Shown in pieces: positions 41,818-50,183 of a DNA stretch of 64,000 nt. The position numbers and the translations under genes are program-made. Source of the DNA: Saprospiraceae bacterium (GTDB lineage: Bacteria; Bacteroidota; Bacteroidia; Chitinophagales; Saprospiraceae); NCBI GenBank assembly GCA_026129545.1, contig JAHCHX010000003.1, positions 475,242 to 539,241 of the forward strand, given 5' to 3'. How positions within the stretch are numbered: position 1 is the first letter of the stretch; each line of letters opens with the position of its first letter. The notes below the pieces were generated by a model. That model ran no database searches and had not been told where the DNA came from. It was given only the letters and a program-made list of their open reading frames with translations.

Positions 41818-43221
41818 ATGTTCATAAATCCGATTCACGTCATGGGAAAATTGAAATTCGTCCTTCCTCTTTGTTTGGGTATCGCTTTTGCCGCCAACGC
41901 ACAGCCCGGCGACGCGCCACCCAACGCCCAACCAGGTAAATGCTACGCCAAATGCCTCATTCCTGACCAATATGAAAACGTCACCGAGCAGGTCATAGTG
42001 AAGCCTGCTGCCACGCGTACCATCGCCGTTCCTGCCGAGTACGAAAACAAAACCGAGCAGCAACTGGTGAAAGCAGAAAGCAAGCGCATCGTGGCCGTGC
42101 CCGCACAATACGAAACCGTCACCGAGCGCGTCGAAATCAAGGCCGCCAGCAAGCGCCTTGTGCCAGTGCCCGCTCAGTATGAGACGGTTGATGAGCGCGT
42201 TATGATTAAGCCAGAAACCAAGCGCCTCATCACGGTGCCCGCCGAATACGAGACAGTCACGGAAAGAGTAATGGTAAAACCGGAAGCCAAGCGCCTCGTG
42301 GAAGTACCCGCTGTGTATGAAAACGTGACCGAACAGTACGAAATCGAAGCAGCCTCCACTAAAATCGAAGTGATGCAGCCAAAATACGAAACCGTCACCG
42401 AGCGCGTCGAAATCAAGCCCGCCTCTACGAAGTGGGTAAAAAAGAAAGCCGATGCCAGCTGCCTCAGCGCCAATCCCGACGATTGCCTCGTCTGGTGCTT
42501 GGTAGAAGTGCCTGCGGAATATCAGACCATCACGAAGCGCGTGAACAAAGGTTGCGACGGCTCTGGCGTAGCCGACGCTGGTTGCACCCGCACCGTCCAG
42601 ATTCCTGCCAAAATGGGCACACGCACCGTCCGCAAAGTGAAAACCCCGGCTACCACACGCGAAGAAATCATCCCGGCTGAATACAAAACGATGACGGTGC
42701 GCAAGGTGAAAACCCCCGCCACCACTCGTGAGGAAATCATCCCGGCTGAATACGCTACGGTGAAAAAGCAAGTGCTGAAAACGCCTGCCACCGTCCGCGA
42801 GGAAGAAGTCCCGGCCGAATACTCCACCGTCACCAAGCAAGTGCTGAAAGCACCCGCTACTTTCCGCGAGGAAGTCATCCCGGCTGAATACAAAGCCGTG
42901 ACAGTGAGAGGCGTGAAAGCCGCTGCCACTACCCGCACGGAGGAAATCCCGGCTGAATACGCCACCGTCACCAAGCGTCGCCTTGTGAAACCCGGCGGTT
43001 TCACCGAATGGCGCGAAGTCCTCTGCGGCGACCGCGTGACTGGCTACACCATCCGCCAAATCCAAGAGGCTCTCATCAAGGCTGGCTACGACCCAGGCCC
43101 CACCGACAACGTGATGGGCACCCGCACCAAAGCAGCACTCACCAAATTCCAAAAAGACAAAGGCTTGCCTGTGGGCAACCTTGACTTTGAAACTTTGAAG
43201 GCACTGGGCGTGAACTATTGA
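41818..43221 (+). CDS. Secreted protein of thirteen-odd 23-residue repeats with C-terminal peptidoglycan-binding domain
   Basis: 467 residues; a second ATG at 41842 (MGKLKFVLPLCLGIAFAANAQ) gives a tighter signal peptide and may be the true start. Residues about 48-210 are seven repeats of the form VPAEYETVTERVxVKPxxKRLV. A cysteine-containing spacer (SCLSANPDDCLVWC ... CDGSGVADAGC) follows. Six repeats of a related form, IPAEYKTMTVRKVKTPATTREE, then run to about residue 390. The end (YTIRQIQEALIKAGYDPGPTDNVMGTRTKAALTKFQ) is a PG_binding_1 domain. The repeats have alternating charged and hydrophobic residues, suggesting an extended beta fibre or rod anchored to peptidoglycan. Followed by a clear terminator. 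Function unknown. Confidence 0.8.
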   Translation: MFINPIHVMGKLKFVLPLCLGIAFAANAQPGDAPPNAQPGKCYAKCLIPDQYENVTEQVIVKPAATRTIAVPAEYENKTEQQLVKAESKRIVAVPAQYETVTERVEIKAASKRLVPVPAQYETVDERVMIKPETKRLITVPAEYETVTERVMVKPEAKRLVEVPAVYENVTEQYEIEAASTKIEVMQPKYETVTERVEIKPASTKWVKKKADASCLSANPDDCLVWCLVEVPAEYQTITKRVNKGCDGSGVADAGCTRTVQIPAKMGTRTVRKVKTPATTREEIIPAEYKTMTVRKVKTPATTREEIIPAEYATVKKQVLKTPATVREEEVPAEYSTVTKQVLKAPATFREEVIPAEYKAVTVRGVKAAATTRTEEIPAEYATVTKRRLVKPGGFTEWREVLCGDRVTGYTIRQIQEALIKAGYDPGPTDNVMGTRTKAALTKFQKDKGLPVGNLDFETLKALGVNY

Positions 43222-43252
43222 TTCACTTTCTTTTGCCAAAAAATACGAATCG

Positions 43253-43287
43253 AGCGGGCGGCCATATGTGGTCGCCCGCTTTTTTTT
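43253..43287 (+). terminator. Rho-independent terminator after the repeat-protein gene
   Basis: A 12-bp GC-rich stem (AGCGGGCGGCCA with its partner, one G-T pair) around a TATG loop, followed by eight T. The best intrinsic terminator in the window, 31 bases after the stop codon. Confidence 0.85.
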
Positions 43288-43484
43288 AGACTTGTTGCGG
43301 TGGAGACCTTTGACGAAGGCAAAGCCCTTTTTCCGACCGGCTTCGTTAAATTTTTCGCCGAATATACCCGATTTCGATTGCAAAATTTGCCTTGCCAGTC
43401 GAAAAAATGACAATTCCCTCCACTCAAAGCCCTCCACCCCAACAAGTCTTTTGAAAAAACCATCACAAAAACCCGCTTGGAAAA

Positions 43485-43492
43485 TACATTTG
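43485..43492 (+). promoter_or_regulatory. Candidate -7 box of the Gfo/Idh/MocA gene
   Basis: TACATTTG, 76 bases before the ATG at 43569. No convincing -33 box at the right distance. The rest of the 281 bases between the terminator and this gene holds nothing I recognise. Confidence 0.35.
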
Positions 43493-43568
43493 CCCCGAAA
43501 GCGAGCGCCCAAGCGCCACGTTCATTTTTTTCCAACCAGCAACAATCATCCAAACCAACACCGAACCT

Positions 43569-44759
43569 ATGGCAAGAATCGCCATGCTCGGCGCCGGCTT
43601 TATAGGCCGTTTTTACGCCGACTCCCTCCACGGGCTGCGCAGCCGTGACCGTATCACTTCCGTCTATTCGCGCACCGAGGCATCGGCCAGCAAGTTCGCC
43701 GCTGACTACGACGTGCCTTTCTGGACCACCGACATGGCGGCCGCCATCAATCGCAAGGACGTGGACATCGTCTGCATCTCGCTGCCCAACAACCTGCACC
43801 TACCCGCCGTGTTGGCCTGCGCCAAATACAAAAAGGCAGTGATGACCACCAAACCATTGGGGCGCAACGCCAAGGAAGGGCTGCAAATGCTCAAAGCGGT
43901 GGAAAAAGCAGGCATATTCGCCGGCTATTTGGAGGATTTGTGCTACACCCCCAAATTCCTGAAATCACTCAAAACCATCCAAAGCGGGGCACTCGGCAAA
44001 ATCTTGTGGGCACGCTCCCGCGAAACTCACCCCGGGCCTCACTCCGATTGGTTTTGGGACAAAAGCCAATCGGGCGGCGGCGCCATTCTCGACCTCGCCT
44101 GCCATTGCGTGGAAATCGCCCGCAGCTACATCGGCAAAGATGTGCGACCTGTGGAAGTGATGTGCTGGGCCGACACGCAGGTGAAGCCCATTGATGCCGA
44201 AGACCACGCCATCGGGTTGGTGCGCTATGCAAGTGGAGCCATTGGCCAATTCGAGGTGTCGTGGACATTCAGAGGCGGGCTTGACTTGCGCGACGAGGTG
44301 ATGGGGTCGGAGGGCACGATTTGGATAAACAATTTCCTGCGCACGGGTTTTGAGATGTTCCTTTCGGGGCAAGGCGCTGGTTATGTGGCCGAAAAATCCG
44401 AAACCTCCAGCGGATGGATTTTCCCAGTCGGCGACGAGATTCACGAACTTGGCTACAATGCCATGTTCACCGATATGTTTGAAGCGTGGGAACAAGGCCG
44501 CCCACCTGCCGAGACGTTCTACGACGGTTATGTGGTAAATGCCATTCTCGATGCCGCCTACAAATCCGCGCAAACACGCCGTTGGGAACCTGTGAAACTG
44601 GAGGTGTGGCGCGGCAGCGCGGAGACGGAGGTCATTTCAGCGTTCAAGGAATACGACAAAGACCACTGGTTCCTGACCGAGGAACTGACCCACGATGGCA
44701 GCCATGTACTGGTATTGAAGGAGAAAAAAACAGGCAAACTGGTGCGCAGGATGTTGTAA
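43569..44759 (+). CDS. Gfo/Idh/MocA family NAD(P)-dependent oxidoreductase
   Basis: 396 residues. The Rossmann motif AMLGAGFIGRFYADSL (GxGxxG) starts the chain, followed by SVYSRTEASASKFAADY, the VDIVCISLPNNLHLPAVLACAKYKKAVMTTKPLGRNAKEG segment where the usual EKP is TKP, and the C-terminal domain with GGGAILDLACHCVEIARSYIG carrying the catalytic D-x3-H type residues. Members oxidise or reduce sugars, inositols or related polyols; the substrate cannot be told. The glutamate-to-threonine change at the EKP position is unusual, but other subfamilies also lack it. Monocistronic. Confidence 0.85.
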   Translation: MARIAMLGAGFIGRFYADSLHGLRSRDRITSVYSRTEASASKFAADYDVPFWTTDMAAAINRKDVDIVCISLPNNLHLPAVLACAKYKKAVMTTKPLGRNAKEGLQMLKAVEKAGIFAGYLEDLCYTPKFLKSLKTIQSGALGKILWARSRETHPGPHSDWFWDKSQSGGGAILDLACHCVEIARSYIGKDVRPVEVMCWADTQVKPIDAEDHAIGLVRYASGAIGQFEVSWTFRGGLDLRDEVMGSEGTIWINNFLRTGFEMFLSGQGAGYVAEKSETSSGWIFPVGDEIHELGYNAMFTDMFEAWEQGRPPAETFYDGYVVNAILDAAYKSAQTRRWEPVKLEVWRGSAETEVISAFKEYDKDHWFLTEELTHDGSHVLVLKEKKTGKLVRRML

Positions 44760-44784
44760 GCACTCAGTTATTCTCGGTTTGTAA

Positions 44785-44872
44785 GAGGTGTCATCTTTTG
44801 AGGAACGAAAAAAGGTGACACCTCTGCCTGTTTTTGAGGTGTCACCCCTCCATTCTTCCGAGATGACACCTC
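44785..44872. terminator. Nested double stem made of four GAGGTGTCAYC copies
   Basis: Four 11-base copies alternate in orientation at 44785-44795, 44814-44824, 44836-44846 and 44862-44872. The outer pair (GAGGTGTCATC with GATGACACCTC) and the inner pair (GGTGACACCTC with GAGGTGTCACC) are each exactly complementary, so a stem within a stem can form. It lies between the convergent Gfo/Idh and secreted-protein genes, so a bidirectional terminator is the simplest reading. Confidence 0.55.
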
Positions 44873-44996
44873 ACTCAGAACCCGACAAGGCGAGAATCGC
44901 TGTGTGAGCCCTCAACTATATGGGCTGCATTTCAAATCATCGCAGAATGGTATTCCGGGCTACAGGTATCGTGGGATTGGGGGGATTTTTGTCTGC

Positions 44997-46010
44997 TCAA
45001 TTGCCACCGCTGATGGATTCCAAATAAATTTCCGTCTCGAACACGGGAACCTCCGTCACGGCCTCGATATCAATACTCACATTGATGTCATTTACCCAAT
45101 TGTCGCTTTTTAAGGCGAAATAGTAGGTTCCTTGCAGCGGCTTGTAACGGCGCTGCACATCCACGCTGACGCTCCCCTGCTGGATGTACGAGGTATATTC
45201 CTTGCCGCTGGAAAATTTTGACCAGTTGTCGTAGTCCACCAGCGCATATTCCACGTCCTCGCCAGCCGAGGAAACGGTCATATCGAGCGCGGCACCGAGC
45301 GCAAAGGCTGCGAGTGCTGTTTGAGGCTGCACGCTCATGAGTTTGACCGCACCGGTTTGCAAGGCTGTTTTGAGTTTTTCCGCGTCGCGGCGGCGGGCTT
45401 CTTGCGTCGCTTGCCCCACAGAGATGCGATAGGCCCACTGCACGGTATTGGGCGGCAAAGTGAATTGATACACGTTGGTGGGTTTCTTGGTGTAGAACTT
45501 GCTCGCCGACACTGTCACTTGCCCTCCTAACGACACCACGTCTGTTTTTTTGCCTACCTGTACGGCGCGTTTACGCACGGCGTAGTTGGGGTTCGACCAC
45601 ATATCCCACCCGACGCGGGTATTGAGCCGCGCCGTCTCGGCATTGGCGGGTATGCGGTGCAAAGTGAAGCGACACACCTTTTTGCCCAGCCCTTTGCCTT
45701 GAAAGCGCAACAGATACACGCCTGTTTTTTCAATTACGATGTTTTGTTGGAGCGTCGTGTCGAGCTCATAGCCTCTGTACACATAGTGGTCGGGGAAATG
45801 CATGAACTCTACTGTTTTGATGGCTTTGCCCGTCAGTTCTTGCACCATCAATTGGACTTGGTCGCCTTCGGCAAAGGCATAGATAAACTCGCTTTTGCCT
45901 TCCAGTTTGAACGTCTGGTCGGCGACGAGTTTGGGCTGGATGTCGGCGTTTTCATTTTGCGAAAAGATGGCCTTTGGGAAAAGAAGCAGGGAGAGAAGGA
46001 GGGTGCGCAT
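44997..46010 (-). CDS. Secreted protein of unknown function
   Basis: 337 residues with a signal peptide (MRTLLLSLLLFPKAIFSQ). The first 130 residues (FKLEGKSEFIYAFAEGDQVQLMVQELTGKAI ... GVYLLRFQGKGLGKKVCRFTLHRIPA) have the look of a bacterial pre-peptidase C-terminal (PPC)-like beta domain. The second half repeats related strands (VYQFTLPPNTVQWAYRISVGQATQEA ... GTYYFALKSDNWVNDINVSIDIEA). No sorting domain is seen. Probably a periplasmic beta-sandwich protein. Convergent with the oxidoreductase; the GH3 gene lies upstream on the same strand with 64 bases between. Confidence 0.7.
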   Translation of the reverse strand: MRTLLLSLLLFPKAIFSQNENADIQPKLVADQTFKLEGKSEFIYAFAEGDQVQLMVQELTGKAIKTVEFMHFPDHYVYRGYELDTTLQQNIVIEKTGVYLLRFQGKGLGKKVCRFTLHRIPANAETARLNTRVGWDMWSNPNYAVRKRAVQVGKKTDVVSLGGQVTVSASKFYTKKPTNVYQFTLPPNTVQWAYRISVGQATQEARRRDAEKLKTALQTGAVKLMSVQPQTALAAFALGAALDMTVSSAGEDVEYALVDYDNWSKFSSGKEYTSYIQQGSVSVDVQRRYKPLQGTYYFALKSDNWVNDINVSIDIEAVTEVPVFETEIYLESISGGN

Positions 46011-46074
46011 AAGCCACTTTATTTTCGGATGATGAGAGTGATGTAGGCAGAATAGAAGCCGGAAGTGGCGTTTT

Positions 46075-47601
46075 TCACAACTTGAACCCCTCTAAGACGG
46101 AGGCGATTTTCCTGTCATTGGCCAACCTTGGCACCTTGTTTTGCCCGCCCAATTTGCCTTGCGATTTCATGTATGCACGGAACGTGTCGCGGCGCAACGG
46201 GGTGATTTTGAGCGGGCGCAACACGCCGCCCGTGATGAGGTCGTCGTAGTAGATGTTCTGCGTCCGCATCCTGAGGTCCACGTCGGCGGCGAAGGCAGCC
46301 AAGTCGGCGGGCAGGTTGTCGAATTCGACGAACCATTCGTGATAAGGCAGGCCGCCCTCAGGTGGGTTGACCTGTGGCGCCACAGTGAACTCGACGATAC
46401 GGATGTCGGCAGCGTTGGCCACTGGCAACAGCGCCTCTTCCACCTCTTTGCCGATGACGTGCTCGCCAAAGGCCGAGATGAAATGTTTGACCCGCCCGGA
46501 GACGATGATGCGATAGGGGTCTTTGCTCACGAACTGCACCGTGTCCCCGATGTTGTAGCCCCAAAGCCCGGCGTTGGTGTTGAGGACGAGCGCGTAATTG
46601 CTCCCGATTTCCACGTCTTTCAGCCAAATCCGAGTCGGGTTTTCTTTGAAAATCTCGTCAGCAGGCACAAATTCATAGAACATCCCCGCATCGGCGTTGA
46701 GCAACAACCCCGTCGGTACCGAAGCATCCGAAGTCGCCCGATGAGCGAACGTATCCTGAAATGCGATGAAGCCCTCCGAAGCCGGATAGGTCTCCACGCT
46801 GTCCACCGGGCCGCCTACCAATGCTTCAAGTTTGGCGCGGTAAGGCTCGAAATTGACCCCGCCATAGACGAAAAGGGAGTAATTCGGGAAAATTTCTTTC
46901 ACGGTGCTTTTACCCGTGCGGGCGAGCAATCGCTCGTAGTACATCTGCACCCAAGGGGGGATGCCAGAGATGAGGCGCATATCCGCGTGCACCGTTTCGT
47001 CCACGATGCGTTCGAGTTTTTCTTCCCAATCCTCGATGCAGTTGGTCTTCCACGAGGGCAGTTGGTTGGTACGCAGCCAGCCGGGCACCAAGTGGTTGGA
47101 TATGCCGCTCAATCGCCCCGTCGGGATGTCGCCGACTGTTTCCAATTCGGGGCTGCCGGAGAGGAAAATCATCTTGCCGTCGAGCCAGCGCCCGTTGCCT
47201 GTGCGGGCGAAATAGTTGAAAGAGGCGTTTCGCGCCGTGCCGAAATGGGGCGGCGTGCTTTCTTTCGACATTGGAATGTATTTCACGCCCGAAGTGGTGC
47301 CGCTTGTTTTGGCGAAATAGGCAGGGCGCCCCGGCCAAAGCACATCTTTTTCGCCCGCTTTTATTTTTTCGATATAGGGTTTCAAATCCTCGTAGTCGCG
47401 CACAGGCACCGCTTGTTTGAACTCCTCGTAAGTCCTGATGTCCGAAAAACGATGAGCACGCCCAAAGGCCGTGTTCGTGGCACGGGCGATAAGGTGTTGA
47501 AAAATCTTCTCTTGGCACGTCACCGCGTCGGCTGACCACCGGTCAATGGAGCGGGCGATGTGGTTGGCAAACGGGCGAATGATGGTGGAGCGAAATCCCA
47601 T
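46075..47601 (-). CDS. GH3-family acyl-acid amido synthetase-like protein
   Basis: 508 residues from MGFRSTIIRPFANHIARSID. The adenylate-forming signature AYFAKTSGTTSGVKYIPMS is followed by the GH3-type segments GIPPWVQMYYERLL, YGGVNFEPYRAKLEALVGG, YPASEGFIAFQD, LWGYNIGDTVQFVS and VSGRVKHFISAFGEHVIGKEVEEAL. Plant GH3 enzymes join jasmonate or auxin to amino acids; bacterial members are common in Bacteroidota but their substrates are unknown. I take the ATG at 47601 because upstream residues do not fit the family. Confidence 0.88.
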   Translation of the reverse strand: MGFRSTIIRPFANHIARSIDRWSADAVTCQEKIFQHLIARATNTAFGRAHRFSDIRTYEEFKQAVPVRDYEDLKPYIEKIKAGEKDVLWPGRPAYFAKTSGTTSGVKYIPMSKESTPPHFGTARNASFNYFARTGNGRWLDGKMIFLSGSPELETVGDIPTGRLSGISNHLVPGWLRTNQLPSWKTNCIEDWEEKLERIVDETVHADMRLISGIPPWVQMYYERLLARTGKSTVKEIFPNYSLFVYGGVNFEPYRAKLEALVGGPVDSVETYPASEGFIAFQDTFAHRATSDASVPTGLLLNADAGMFYEFVPADEIFKENPTRIWLKDVEIGSNYALVLNTNAGLWGYNIGDTVQFVSKDPYRIIVSGRVKHFISAFGEHVIGKEVEEALLPVANAADIRIVEFTVAPQVNPPEGGLPYHEWFVEFDNLPADLAAFAADVDLRMRTQNIYYDDLITGGVLRPLKITPLRRDTFRAYMKSQGKLGGQNKVPRLANDRKIASVLEGFKL

Positions 47602-47625
47602 GTTTGAAACGCAGTTAGGAAGCAG

Positions 47626-47633
47626 CAAAAGTA
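47626..47633 (-). promoter_or_regulatory. Candidate -7 box of the GH3 gene
   Basis: TACTTTTG on the minus strand, 24 bases upstream of the ATG at 47601. No clear TTG box upstream; the heptamer array begins about 50 bases further on. Confidence 0.4.
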
Positions 47634-47685
47634 TGACTTCTTCATCAGGCGGCGGCTTGGAGTCCAATATCGTCAGCCAGTAGAA

Positions 47686-47937
47686 GATTTACGATTTACG
47701 ATTTACGATTTTACGATTTACGATTTACGATTTGCGATTTTACGATTTGCGATTTACGATTTGCGATTTGCGATTTGCGATTTGCGATTTGCGATTTTAC
47801 GATTTACGATTTGCGATTTTACGATTTGCGATTTACGATTTACGATTTACGATTTACGATTTTACGATTTGCGATTTTACGATTTACGATTTGCGATTTG
47901 CGATTTACGATTTGCGATTTGCGATTTGCGATTTGCG
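47686..47937. repeat. CGATTTR heptamer tandem array 2
   Basis: About 36 units of CGATTTA or CGATTTG, with an occasional extra T (CGATTTTA). The plus strand has no stop in any frame, so it creates false open frames; the minus strand (TAAATCG) has stops in every frame. It lies between the divergent GH3 and LRR-protein genes. Confidence 0.95.
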
Positions 47938-48028
47938 AGCGAAACTTGGAGGCCAATATCATAAGCAAGTTGGGGCCGAACATTCCCAAAACGCAAGTTA
48001 TACCATGACTCGCTAAGATTTGAGTAGC

Positions 48029-48052
48029 ATGGCGGATTTGCAAATCCGCCAT
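48029..48052. repeat. 24-bp perfect palindrome (core GGCGGATTTGCAAATCCGCC)
   Basis: ATGGCGGATTTG followed by its exact complement. Typical of a short palindromic repeat (REP/PU type). The surrounding space from 47,938 to 48,348 shows no gene and nothing else I can name. Confidence 0.7.
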
Positions 48053-48348
48053 ACGCATTGGGAGCCAATCGTTTGTGTCAAAAATAGGTTTGCTTAATTT
48101 TGGCGAAGCACTTATTGGATACGCAGATGAGGGGTTGAAGTAAAGTGTCGAAAACGTGTGCCATTCAGGCGGCGATTTCAAATCTCTGCCTGAATAAGAG
48201 GTTGAATGTCAGACGCCAAGAAATTTCAACCTTTCATTTTTTTGGGATAGCCATGATTGATAACCATGATTTGGAACGGATCGCGCTTTTAGCCACGCTC
48301 GACAGTCGTTGGCACGAATTATAAATTTCATTTTTAACAAAAGTACGG

Positions 48349-48373
48349 CTTTAACAAAGATGCGGTACTTTTG
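48349..48373 (+). promoter_or_regulatory. Promoter candidate of LRR gene 1
   Basis: TACTTTTG (48366-48373) with a CTTTAAC segment about 16 bases upstream, 94 bases before the start codon at 48467. Confidence 0.45.
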
Positions 48374-48466
48374 GCCTGCCTTTTGGTGCTATATGTAACG
48401 GCCCAAAAGGCGCTTTTTTTTTCATAACCATTTTTCACACTTAGCACCTTTCTTTCAATCGCTTTT

Positions 48467-50032
48467 ATGCGCCAGTTTTTTATCCCCCCGTTCCTTGCCT
48501 TCATCGCAACGTTTTCCCTGAATGCCCAGCCCCCCGGCTGCCCCAACGGCTTTTTCACCCTCAGCTCCCAAGCACAAGTGGACAACTTCCCCGTCATCCA
48601 CCCGGATTGCCACAACCTCTCTGTAAAAATGCTTATTTCGGGCAGCGACATTGAGAATCTGGACGGGCTGAGCGGCATATTTACCACTGCCAACAGTATT
48701 GAAATTATTGACAACCCTATGCTCAGCTCGCTGAGCGGGCTGAGCAACCTGACCAGCATCGGCGTGGAATTCAAATTGAACAACAACGACGCGCTGCCCA
48801 ATCTGTCGGGCTTGGAAAATCTATCGTGGATAGGCGGCCACTTCTTAATCTCCGGCAATGCCGTGCTGACCACGCTCAATGGCTTGGGGCCGATACCCAG
48901 CCTCGGCAGCTACCTCTACGTCGGCTTCAACCCCCTCCTCACCGACATCAGCGCACTCAACACCATCACGGAGATTGGCCCCGACTATTTCAATGCCTTC
49001 TTGGTCATCACTCACAACAACAGCCTGACCAGCATCAGCGGCCTCAACCTCGTCAGCGAAACTGGCAGCTACCTCAGCATTGACGGCAACGCACAACTTT
49101 CTTCCATCAGCGGGCTGAACGGCTTGCACACCGTGAACGGCAATTTCAGCATCACAGACAACCCCTCGCTGACCGACATCAGCGGCTTCAACAGCCTGTC
49201 CACGGTGAACGGACAGTGGAGCCTCGATAACAACAACGCGCTTGCCAGCACGAGCGGCTTTCCCAGCTTGCTGACGGTGGCCGACAATTTCATCATCAGC
49301 TCTTGCAGCTCATTAGGCTCGCTCACCAATTTTTCAAGTGAGTTCAGCATCGGGGGCACGTTGGCCATCACAAACAACATCAGCCTGAGCGAGTGCGAGG
49401 CATTGGCGATTTGCAACCACCTGGATGCCAACAAGCCCGCCTCCATCAGTGGCAATGCCACTGGCTGCCATGACATTGACGCGGTGGAAGATGCCTGCCT
49501 GTTGCTCCCAGTAGAACTGACGCATTTTGGCGCAAAACAAACAACACAGGGTATCCTGCTCTATTGGCAGACGGCCTCGGAAAAAGACGATGCCTACTTC
49601 GAGATAGAACACAGCACCGCTAAGAACAAAGATTTTCTACCCATTGGCCGAGTGGCGGGCAACGGCACCACCTCATCAGTGAGCCACTACGAATACTTGC
49701 ACCGACAACCCGCCCCGGGAGATAATTACTACCGCCTCAAACAAGTGGATTTCAACGGCACATTCTCCTGTTCCGATATCGTGCGGGTGTGCGTGAAAAA
49801 CAACGACGAACTTGGCCTCCACCCTAACCCCACACGCGGCCCCGTGTTTGTGAAAGGCGACCCCAATGGCTTCCGCACCGCCCAGGTGAGCGATGCCGCT
49901 GGCCGACCCATCCTGAACGTGAACCTGACCGAAAACAACCTTATTGATTTGAGCGGTCAGCCCCAAGGAGTGTATTTCGTGGAAATCCTGACAGAACATC
50001 AAAAGACCGTGAGGCGAGTGGTGGTGGAATAA
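48467..50032 (+). CDS. Secreted leucine-rich (receptor-L-like) protein with T9SS type A sorting domain, paralogue 1
   Basis: 521 residues starting MRQFFIPPFLAFIATFSLNAQ (signal peptide). A region of about 300 residues repeats the pattern xxLxSLSGLSNLTSIGxxxxLxNNDALxNLSGLxxL, i.e. receptor-L/LRR-like beta solenoid turns of about 22-25 residues. It is capped by a cysteine segment LSECEALAICNHLDANKPASISGNATGC. Then LLPVELTHFGAKQTTQGILLYWQTASEKDDAYFEIEHS begins a fibronectin-like domain, and the end (LHPNPTRGPVFVKGDPNG ... VRRVVVE) is a type A T9SS sorting domain. Predicted surface protein, perhaps for ligand or surface binding. First of four tandem paralogues. Confidence 0.85.
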   Translation: MRQFFIPPFLAFIATFSLNAQPPGCPNGFFTLSSQAQVDNFPVIHPDCHNLSVKMLISGSDIENLDGLSGIFTTANSIEIIDNPMLSSLSGLSNLTSIGVEFKLNNNDALPNLSGLENLSWIGGHFLISGNAVLTTLNGLGPIPSLGSYLYVGFNPLLTDISALNTITEIGPDYFNAFLVITHNNSLTSISGLNLVSETGSYLSIDGNAQLSSISGLNGLHTVNGNFSITDNPSLTDISGFNSLSTVNGQWSLDNNNALASTSGFPSLLTVADNFIISSCSSLGSLTNFSSEFSIGGTLAITNNISLSECEALAICNHLDANKPASISGNATGCHDIDAVEDACLLLPVELTHFGAKQTTQGILLYWQTASEKDDAYFEIEHSTAKNKDFLPIGRVAGNGTTSSVSHYEYLHRQPAPGDNYYRLKQVDFNGTFSCSDIVRVCVKNNDELGLHPNPTRGPVFVKGDPNGFRTAQVSDAAGRPILNVNLTENNLIDLSGQPQGVYFVEILTEHQKTVRRVVVE

Positions 50033-50183
50033 ATGAGCCGCATATTGACAGGAATAGGGTACATTTGCCCTGTTTTTTTGTGAAATGGGCGATAAACGAA
50101 TGTTGCGCCCGCCTCGGTCATCACACAATGAGCATGATACGCATCATGCAATCTTGAAATCAAAAAGTTATCGTCCCAACGAC

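Noticed and set aside
41797..43512. 571-codon minus-strand open frame opposite the 23-residue-repeat gene
   Set aside because: Its repeats mirror the sense repeats, composition is Phe/Gly/His heavy, and the sense frame has signal peptide, PG-binding domain, promoter and terminator.
46141..47535. 464-codon plus-strand open frame opposite the GH3 gene
   Set aside because: The minus frame has full GH3 motifs; the plus frame has none.
47686..47937. Possible CRISPR array
   Set aside because: The unit is seven bases with no spacers and no cas genes; simple tandem repeat.
47732..48016. Open frames of DLRFAICDLRF-type repeats in the heptamer arrays (also at 58493-59204)
   Set aside because: They are the translation of a stop-free 7-base repeat in all three plus-strand frames; no start context or conserved product.
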